Below, piece after piece: positions 56,070 to 64,000 of a stretch of DNA of 64,000 bases (position 1 is the first letter of the stretch; each line of letters begins with the position of its first letter). This stretch comes from Sanghuangporus weigelae (Eukaryota; Basidiomycota; Agaricomycetes; Hymenochaetales; Hymenochaetaceae), in assembly GCA_033182465.1 (NCBI GenBank), contig CP137323.1, positions 1,674,001 to 1,738,000 on the forward strand. Direction: 5' to 3'. Made by a program: the position numbers and the translations under genes. The notes below the pieces were generated by a model. It was not told the DNA's origin and ran no database searches. It saw only the letters and a list, made by a program, of their open reading frames with translations.

Positions 56070-57056
56070 TCATGCTGGGAGCTCGAATTTCTGTCCGTGC
56101 AGTACTCTGATAAGTAAAATAAGTTCAGCGGATAAACAGCTAAAAGGGATAGAGGATACACACTTTGTGAAATAGATATAGAAAAAGTCCAAATACAACC
56201 CGGTCTGCACTAATCCAGCAATGACTGCGATGGGATCGACGGTGCCCTCGCTGAAATAGCGGTAAATCCAGTTCGGGATGTACAGCGCCCTGTAGGCTCC
56301 GAGTGCAGCGACGTAGTGCGTCGTGATCGTCTCGGCCTCGCCTGTCCGCTGGAGCATGAAGAGCTGCGGAAGAATAGCGACACTCTCGAGGAAGATGCTG
56401 AATGACCATAGGACCTCGACGAACGAGAATTTGTAGTTGAAGAGGAGGGAGAGGAGGAATGACGGGCCGAGGAGGAACTCGATTCGGAAGGTGTCGATGC
56501 TCGGGTCGTTTGTCGGTCTGATTGAAGAGCGGGGATGAGAGGGAGGGGGAACGCGACGTAGAAGGAATTTGATTGCCATGACAAGTGGGCTTAAGGTGAG
56601 TATGTATGTACAGTTGGAGAGGAGAGGATGAGAGAGCTTACCTGAAGCGGAATTTCATGAGATAGAGGATATAGCAGCTACTACCGATGAAGAAGAGCTT
56701 CATGATGGTGTTGTACAGGGAGACATATTCGCCAAAGAAGAGGTCGAGATAGCGCGTGATGAAGACGACGACATAGAGTGCTTGAGTTTTGAATGAGATG
56801 CCTAGCACCCGTAAGAGTAAAACGAAACACAAGAAAATTAGCACTGCAATTTGACGAAACGAAGACTAGAAAGCAACGCACCTCGACACGATCTTGAAGT
56901 CTGGATCTTGTGCAACAGGATGCCAATGGACGCCAAGTGCGAGATGTCACCTATTTGGCCGTTTAAATTTTTTTTTCGCCACAGACGGTCAGCCGGTCGT
57001 ACAGCCCAGTCGCTCAATAGACAGATAAACTCACCGAGAAACCGAAAGATGTTCAT
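56070..57056 (-). CDS. ERD2: ER lumen protein-retaining (HDEL/KDEL) receptor
   Basis: Seven-helix receptor that returns escaped ER proteins from the Golgi by binding their C-terminal HDEL/KDEL. The start is the ATG at 57054-57056 (MNIFRFLG). A GTGAGT...AAATAG intron leads to DISHLASIGILLHKIQTSRS and C, then RGISFKTQALYVVVFITRYL, DLFFGEYVSLYNTIMKLFFI, YILYLMKFRFRPTNDPSIDT, FRIEFLLGPSFLLSLLFNYK, LWSFSIFLESVAILPQLFML, TITTHYVAALGAYRALYIPN, WIYRYFSEGTVDPIAVIAGL and YLDFFYIYFTK. The last exon is VLHGQKFELPA with TGA at 56070-56072. The QTSRSC.GIS and AILPQLFMLQRTGEAE words are diagnostic. About five introns. It diverges from the first FunK1-like gene across a 500-bp promoter. Confidence 0.93.
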
Positions 57057-57557
57057 CGTGCGTCAAACCTATTTCGGCCGCGCAGAAAAACTGTGATGTG
57101 CGTCGACAACGTCGTGGGTGCAGGATGGAACGGCGGAGGGTATGAGGAGAACGAAGGTATGGACGTGCTTTACGGATGCACAGTAGTTACACGGACACGC
57201 ACAAAACGACGTGACGTGTCTGTTTGGATTTGTTTGTTGCGATCTGCATTGACTTATTATTTTTCCTTTTTATTTTTATTTTCTTTATTATGAGCAACGC
57301 ATCTTCAAGCAATTATTATTCGTACACACTCGTAACCAAATTCAATTGTCCGCGGTCCGAGAAATCAACTTAAGAAGGAAAATAATCACCATATGGCACA
57401 ACGTCGCCGGTGAACTCACTGTCATAACTCTTCTGGCACCATCCACCATCACCAACCACTGTGCATACAACGATGCTATGAGTCATATATGTCGCTCCTT
57501 TCATTTCCACGGCCAACGTGTACACCCAATCCGCGATTAATTCTCAACTCTCTTTTG
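57057..57557. promoter_or_regulatory. Divergent promoter of ERD2 and FunK1-like gene A
   Basis: The part from about 57136 is repeated upstream of FunK1-like gene B (from about 61164), with shared words such as GGATTTGTTTGTTGCGATCT and the sequence around TTCATTTCCACGGCCAAC just before each start. The duplicated promoter suggests both genes kept their control region. Confidence 0.45.
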
Positions 57558-60464
57558 ATGGGTACTGACGAGACAGATGCTCAGAGAAATCGGCTTTCCG
57601 ATGATGGTCCTGTCCGCGAAGCTGCGGACACGTTTAAGCAGCAGTCGTGGGAAGACATCGATAATGCGGCGGGGAAGACAACGAGGAGATCGATAAATCC
57701 GACATCGTGCAAGCGAAAGCGCACTTCTCGTGAAGACGACGACAGGGACTCAGACGTACCAATGGCTTGCGCTCGCTCGAACGATTCCCCGTCGCTTGTC
57801 ATTTACGGCCCCGAGAATATGTCAGATTCTCGAGCTTTTCAAGACTCCGCGAAACGCCCACGACGATATGCCCGAGGTATTTGTGCAGATACTGAGCAGT
57901 CAGCTTGTGTTTGTGTAATCGTTCAATTTTCAGGCACAGTCCATGGTCCTGTGATTGCTGAAGATTGTCGAAAGGTTCTCTCCGCGCCTCAGAGCCGTAT
58001 ACCGAGGAAACGAGCCCCAGTAAGAATGGCCCTGGCGAAGGTCACGAAACCGATCCATTGCTTCAGTAATCCTGGACAAGTTCAGGACATTTTCAATGAC
58101 TACTTCTTCGGTAAGTCCATTCTCTACATTTAAACCAAATACTTCTTAACCTCGCTGCTGCTACTTTTTTTTTTTTCGCCAGCGATTTCCCAGCTTCATA
58201 AATGCGGACTTGGATACCGTAGCATCGGTTTAGAGAATCTCTCTATTTCTGTCAATGAATTGCTGGATGGAGATGCAGAGGGCATTCTAACCAGCTTGGA
58301 CGGCGTAGACGTCTGTCTTGGGAAGAAGCCGACAGAGGCTCTGCCTGTAAGCGTCTACTTATTATGTTTATTTTTTCTTTAAAAATCCCACTGCTGTGAT
58401 ACTCCTTCAAAGTCTATCGTCAGTACATTATCTACAAGGCTCGAAATCTACTCGTCTGGCAAAGATCCATTTGATGGTCCCCTTCAGATTTTTCTCTGCC
58501 TCGTCAGAATAATGACCTCGCGCCGTGGAATATGTAATGACAAGTGCGAATGCGAAACATATGATACATCCATATTTGACATCCTTAGCTCCTCGAATCA
58601 GACTCGGGGAGCAAGGCCACTGAACGCCAGGGATTTCATCGAGAGTGTTGTGGAATGTGTACATCCGTACTTCGATCAACTCAAAACTTATCTGAGGGTC
58701 CTTTACACGCCGTTGTTCAGTCGCCGAATAATTTCCATACAGGACATAGCTCGATCGAGTGCCTCTCAGGTCGACATATGTGGCGACACTATGCTGAGAG
58801 GCGGATATGGTGAATGGTGGTCGGAAATCATTCTTGATGTAGCAATCAAGTTCTTGGTTACACATAAGAAAACCGGGCGGAGGGAGGAGGCAAACGATAC
58901 AGGCAAGGCGATAAGTTTCGATGCTTATGAGAAAGATAGGTTGTCAGGCTTGCCGACGTGCGCGATGGCGAAAGAAAGCGAGGAACTGGACTGGACGCGT
59001 ATCAATGCGTGCCTAGACGCGTCATCACCTATCGCTTTCATTCGCCGCAGGAATACAACGCTTCGATGTGTTAGGGATAAAACCGCGCTGTGCGATAGCG
59101 AAAAGCATCTCGCGAATGTTGCATTTGCGACAAAGACGATGATCCTGGATGCTGCCGACTTTCCACAGCACTTCTATCTTCAAAGGCTTCCACGACGAAA
59201 GCGAACACCAATTCGGGTCGCTTTGGCCAAGGTCACCAAGCCTGTTACGTACTTCAGCAATCCTCAGCAGCTATTTGATGCCGTTGGGGATTTTAACATT
59301 TGTAGGCTTAGTCTTTTTCCCTCCCATCTAACGTGCTTGTTAACGCGTGTGACTTTCTTCAGCGATAGCTGAACTTCAAGGCCTCGAGCTTTATCATCGT
59401 CTTATCGGACTTGAGAGTCTTTCTATTACTGCAGGTGTTAAACCGCGCAAGAACCTGTTTGAGGAACCGGTCGGGATTCTCACCAGCTTGGACGGTGTGG
59501 ACATTGGATTGCAGAAGCCAATGGGAGGGCAACGTCCTCCTGTAAGCACGATTTTCTTTCCAGAATCTTATGATCATTGCTAATTCGAATACAAACAATG
59601 AAGGTCATCGTCAATACACTACCCGCGAGACTCGCGTCCCCAAATCTCGACTTATTATTACCATACTTTGATCACCGGAAAGCGCTTCGTCATATTCTTG
59701 ACTGCCTCATGTGGATAATGACGACGCGCTGCGGACCGTATAACGACGAATGCAGATTGCGTTGGAGCAGCGAAATGCAAAAGTCGCCTGTGTACAAATG
59801 GCATCTTCTGGCAAATGAGAACTGGGATGGAGATGATAACGATATCAAAATCATGAGACGGATAAAATTCCAGATCATGAGGACGAGAGAGGATTTCGAA
59901 GAAAATGTAATCAAGTTCATTCATCCATATTTTGGAAGGTTCAAGGCATATATGAAATTCCTGCGCACTGCCTCCTACGACACACTGAAGTCCTTCGCCA
60001 AAGAGGTCATCCGATCTGATCTCACCCGTTCATTTTTTATAGTCAGGGAAGGTCGTATGTGGTGGATAATCATCATGGCCTCATCTTCGCTTCACGTGTC
60101 CCGCATGCAGAGTCTGGATTGCGATCTTCCAGTACCGCCGACGCCTGAATGGGGAAAGATGAATGAATATGCAGGCTTTGAGCAGCCTGAGAGGGCAAAT
60201 CTACGCAGTGGTGGGAACATAGAGAGGGGTCGGGACGACCGTCGGAATGAGGCGGTTTCTGTCAAGAGTAGGGATATGGTTGCTGCACAGATGAATCCCA
60301 GTCCTTCCTCAAGGCATTGTTCATGCGCTGCCTGCAAGTTTCTCCACCACCTCAGCTGGGTTGACGCCGCTGTGACTGCTAATATTACACCCCGTGATTG
60401 GATTCAGGATGTCATTCATGGTAACCAGACGATACCGAGAGAGTCAGAATTGGGACAAAGATGA
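57120..60464 (+). repeat. Tandem duplication, unit 1 (FunK1-like gene A)
   Basis: About 3.3 kb of gene A and its upstream region is similar to 61150-64000 in the same orientation, with matching starts 4119 bases apart. Exon borders and intron positions are the same in both units; the DNA has diverged moderately. Confidence 0.75.
57558..60464 (+). CDS. FunK1-like protein with two degenerate kinase C-lobe modules (gene A)
   Basis: Five exons (57558-58110, 58183-58346, 58413-59301, 59363-59541, 59604-60464) give 881 residues. The N-terminal ~140 residues are polar with a nuclear-signal-like KRKRTSREDDD. Two modules follow, each resembling the C-lobe of basidiomycete FunK1 kinases: RMALAKVTKPIHCFSNPGQV, GLGYRSIGLENLSISVN, EGILTSLDGVDVCLGKK, then DPFDGPLQIFLCLVRIMTSR; and again RVALAKVTKPVTYFSNPQQL, ELYHRLIGLESLSITAG, VGILTSLDGVDIGLQK, VIVNTLPARL and LRHILDCLMWIMTTRCGPYN. 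In FunK1 the loop reads HRDISxxN and the metal site xDxD; here HRD is YRS and HRL and the metal Asp is Ser, so activity is unlikely. No N-lobe is recognisable. An ATG 23 codons upstream is possible. Confidence 0.7.
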
Positions 60465-61676
60465 TACAGGTACAGGTGTGGTATGCTAAAAGTATCTGAA
60501 GAAGACGCATTAGAATGGTTTTCAGTTGCGCCGGGACGACTCGAGGAACCTTGTATTATTACAATGTCTTTCTTGTAGAGTGTCGTAGAGTAAAAGCCGG
60601 CTCTCGTATTAGTTATCTAACAAAGGGAGCTCGTTCGAAGTAATGTCAGGGCGGAAATGATAGCGTATCTTGATTACAAGAGCAAGAGAGGATCTGTCCT
60701 CACATCCCTCACCGGAGCAGTGTGACACCTGGTGGTTACGAACAATTCGGTATGTCGTCGTTAAAATATAAAGAACCATGAGGAAGATGTCAGTACTAGT
60801 ATTAGTGTACGGGAGAGTGACATAAGTTTATATTAAGATCATGAATATTCAATGCAGGATCTGAGTATGGACAGGGAAAACATAAAAATAAATTAAAACT
60901 CGACTTTCAGGAAAAAATACACACGGGCGCAACATCAACGGTCTCGTAACCAGATCCTAAAACCTCTTCGCACTTAAGAAGACATCGAACGTTCCTCCAA
61001 GCCTTCTCCCACAATCGCTCGTTCCGAATCAAATATTTTCATTCTGTCCAGTTCTAGTGTATCCCCGGTATCCGTAAAACGCACTAATGCAGTCACCAGT
61101 CACCAGAGAATTAGAAGGGTCTGAGGAAGAAGAGCCATGAGATAGAGGATGTATGGGTACTGAGGTATAGATGTGCTAAATGCTTTATGGATGCACAGCC
61201 GCGGGTGCACTCGGACACGCGCAGTCTCACCACCACCAGAGGCACGCGACGCGACGCGACTGTTTGTATTTGTTTGTTACGATCTGCGTTTCTACCTATC
61301 TTTGTCTTCTTTACCATGAGCACTGCTTCCGACCGTCTGTGCATTTCCGTCTTCGGATACAAGTCAGCAAGTGATTTTTCTGAGACTCCACTTCTATTCC
61401 AAGGGCTCAAACTCCCAGCTCACCATCATTCGAATATATCACGACGCGGGGATCTTATAGGCCGCTTACTCTTTCACTGTGGCCACCATCCTTCCCCAAA
61501 TACCATATTTCTTCAGACAACTCACTGTGACAATTACCATAGTACTGTCACCAACCGCTGTGCACATAACGGCGCTATAACTCGTTTGTGCTGTTACTTT
61601 CATTTCCACGGCCAACCTATATACCTACGTCGGCTGTAGGCCCTGCCAAACATCACTCCGCTCCTACCGATTTGTG
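60465..61676. other. Intergenic between the FunK1-like genes
   Basis: The left 700 bases hold no coding signal. From about 61150 the sequence repeats the promoter of gene A. Confidence 0.5.
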
Positions 61677-64000
61677 ATGGAAATTAACGATACAGAAGCT
61701 CAGAGAAACCAGTTATCCGATGATCGTCCTGTCCGCGAAGGTGCAGGTACACTTAGGAAAAGGCCATGCGAAGACATCGACTATGTCGTGGTGAAGGCGA
61801 TAGCGCCGGCCTCGATGAAGCGAAAGCGCGCTTCTCGTAAAGACAATGACTCGGACTTGGTTTTACGAATGGGAAACGTCTGTTCGGAAGTCCAGAGGAT
61901 CACTTATGCTCCCAAGAATGTGTCACTTTCTCGAGTCTTAGAAGAATTACCCGAACGCCGACGACGATGTCCTCGATGCACTTGTGCGAATACGGAGCAG
62001 TCATCATGTGCTTGTATGCTGATTCAAACTTCAGACACAGTCCACGACCCTGTGACTGACGAGGACTGTCGAAAGACTACCTTACGGTGTATAAGGGATC
62101 TGGCTTCCATTCCGTTCAAGACTCCGGACTGTCTTCATCCTCGGAAACTTCTTTCTGTGCCTCGGAGTCGCATACTCCGGAAACGGGCTTCGACAAAAAT
62201 GGTCCTGGCGGAGATCACGAAACCGATACTTTACTTCAGTAATCCTGGTCAACTTCAGAACGCGTTCAATGACTACTTGCTCGGTAAATCCATTCTCTAC
62301 ATTTACATCATACTATGCTTATTCTCTTAATCTCGGTAGCGCTTTCCAAACTTCAGAATTACGGTCTTGCATGCCGTAGCATCGGCTGGGAGAATCTTTC
62401 TATCTCTACCAATCGAATGCGCAACGTGCATGCAGAGGGCATTCTGACCAGCTTGGACGGTGTAGACGTTCGTCTTCAGAAAAAGAGGAAAGAAGGTCTA
62501 CCCGTAAGCGTCTGCTTCGCATTGTGCCTACTGTTTCTTCTATCTCACCCTTCATGTGATTCCCCTCCCGAAGTCCGTTATTAATACACTGCCCGCGAAG
62601 CTACCGGATCGAAAGCGCAACGAATATAGGTTCAAACCATTTGATGGTCCTCGACAGATTTTCCTCTGTCTCATCTGGATAATGACTTCGCGTCATGGAC
62701 CATGCAATACAGAGCACAAAATATCTCATGAACATCCCATATGGATGTCCCCTGTCTGCGATTGGCATACTTGGGGCCAGGGTGACCAAACTTATCACGG
62801 AGAGTCTACAGCTGAAACCCTCTACGCCTCGCGACGAACTCGGAAAGCAGGAATACTGAGGGACAAGGACAAATTCGAGAGTGTCGTGGAGCATGTCAAT
62901 CCGTACTTCGATCAACTCAAGGAATATCTCAGGATCCTGCGCACGGCGATGTACGATTACCGACAGGTCATCCAAGAAGTAGTTCGATCACGCCTCTCAG
63001 AAATCTCCATATGCAGGAGCATTATGGCGGAGGCTGTGGAACATTCGTACGGAGAATGGTGGCCTGCTATCATGGTTAAAGCAGCACTCAGACGTTGGGA
63101 TGCACATAGGCAGAAAGCTGGATGGATGGATGATATTTACGATACGGACAAGGCGATAAGCTTTGAAGCGCATGAGAAAGGTAAATTGGCAACCTTCGTG
63201 TATGCGCGGGTGAAAGAAAAAGGAGAACTGGATTGGGCGTACTTCAACACCTGTCTAACCGAGTCATCTCCCATAGATTTCATTCGGGGCAGGAACACGA
63301 CGTTTCGGTTGCTAGATGACAAAGTCCCGCAGTACACTAGCGAAAACCCTCACGAAAAGCATGTCGCGAATGTCGCATGTGCCTCGAAGACGATATTTCT
63401 AGACTCTGTCGATTTTCCGGAGCACTTCTACCCTCAAAAGCTTCCTCGACGAACACGAAAACCGATTCGGGCGGTTTTGGCCGCGATCACCAAGCCCGCT
63501 ACCTACTTCAACAATCCTAGGCAGCTCTTTGACGCCGTTAAGGATTATATCTCCTGTAGGCTAAATCTCTCCTCCAATCCAACCTTCCTGTTGACGAGCG
63601 TGACTTTCTTCAGCGATCGTCGAACTTCAAGGCCTCGGGCTTATGCATCGTCTTATTGGATTGGAGAGTCTTTCCATTTCTGCAGATGTTACAGCGCTCA
63701 AGGATCGGTTTGATGAAGAACCAGTCGGAATTCTCACGAGCTTGGACGGTGTGGATATTCGACCGCAGAAGCCGACGGAAAGGCAATATTCACCTGTAAG
63801 GACGGATTTCCTCCACCGTATTGTACGACCATTACTAACGTAGGAACAATGAAGGTTGTTGTCAATACGCTGCCTGCCAGACTCGCTTCTCCAATCTTCG
63901 ACTCAGCGGCCTTCGATCATCGAGACGGTCCTCGTCAAATTCTTCTCTGCCTCATGTGGATAATCACGACGCGCCATGGACCGTATAACGACGAATGCAA
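61150..64000 (+). repeat. Tandem duplication, unit 2 (FunK1-like gene B)
   Basis: Counterpart of 57120-60464, cut by the right window edge, so its true end is not seen. Confidence 0.75.
61677..64000 (+). CDS. FunK1-like protein with two degenerate kinase modules (gene B, 3' end cut)
   Basis: Tandem paralogue of gene A. The start is the ATG at 61677 (MEINDTEAQRNQLSDDRPVR), aligned with gene A. Exons are 61677-62283, 62340-62503, 62574-63555, 63614-63795 and 63855 onward past the edge, at the same places as in gene A. The N-terminal part has a basic KRKRASRKDND and a Cys-rich RRRCPRCTCANTEQSSCACM. Module 1: MVLAEITKPILYFSNPGQLQ, GLACRSIGWENLSIST, EGILTSLDGVDVRLQKK, VINTLPAKL, DGPRQIFLCLIWIMTSRHGP. 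Module 2: AVLAAITKPATYFNNPRQLF, GLMHRLIGLESLSISAD, VGILTSLDGVDIRPQK and GPRQILLCLMWIITTRHGPY. Again the catalytic-loop Asp is Ser or Leu and the metal-site Asp is Ser. All frames are open, so the gene is maintained although kinase activity is unlikely. Confidence 0.7.

Overview
The window looks like a piece of nuclear genome from a filamentous basidiomycete, probably an agaricomycete. Genes are dense and split by many short (about 45-70 nt) GT-AG introns. They include lineage-typical families: a FunK1-type fungal kinase, a TmpA-like ferric-reductase-fold membrane protein, GH43 and GH5 plant cell wall hydrolases and a Hva1/TUDOR small protein. There are also eukaryotic TIR transposons. All names come from reading translated sequence by eye; no database search was run.

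Layout. 1-3.0 kb: two diverged copies of an unrecognised small gene flank a 333-residue disordered protein gene. 3.2-4.8 kb: a broken serine carboxypeptidase (S10) that has lost its middle. 5-6.8 kb: nothing firm. 6.85-11.3 kb: oligoribonuclease REX2 and a TmpA-like membrane oxidoreductase, both on minus. 11.3-17.4 kb: gene-poor. 17.4-18.6 kb: tandem pair of small Hva1/TUDOR genes, the first with damaged splice sites. 18.7-21.2 kb: secreted GH43 glycosidase with a 33-bp triple repeat upstream. 21.8-27.4 kb: a two-gene Tc1/mariner-type transposon with ~105-bp TIRs, whose transposase carries nonsense codons and a nested ~2 kb TG...CA insertion. 27.5-28.8 kb: SAP/F-box/ankyrin-like gene. 28.9-29.9 kb: a near-perfect 508-bp-arm inverted repeat. 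30-33 kb: apparently decayed or non-coding DNA.

33-57 kb is the conserved core: indoleamine 2,3-dioxygenase (NAD+ synthesis from tryptophan), a broken GH5 mannanase, a D-2-hydroxyacid dehydrogenase diverging from a DEK_C/SWIB chromatin protein, a microbial-type PARG-like protein, a 413-bp hAT-type MITE with 8-bp target duplication, an NCS1 nucleobase transporter, a PTAR1-like prenyltransferase alpha subunit, the ERAD scaffold HRD3, the mitochondrial succinate/fumarate carrier SFC1 and the HDEL receptor ERD2. HRD3 and ERD2 both serve ER quality control, but lie about 3 kb apart with SFC1 between them, so no cluster is implied.

57.1-64 kb holds a ~4.1 kb tandem duplication of FunK1-like genes. 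Each gene appears to carry two kinase C-lobe modules in series. In all four modules the catalytic-loop aspartate and the DFG-type aspartate look replaced. This possible double-pseudokinase family, and the two-gene transposon with a SAM-like accessory ORF, are the most unusual signals here. The second FunK1-like gene runs off the right edge, and the first small unknown gene runs off the left edge.
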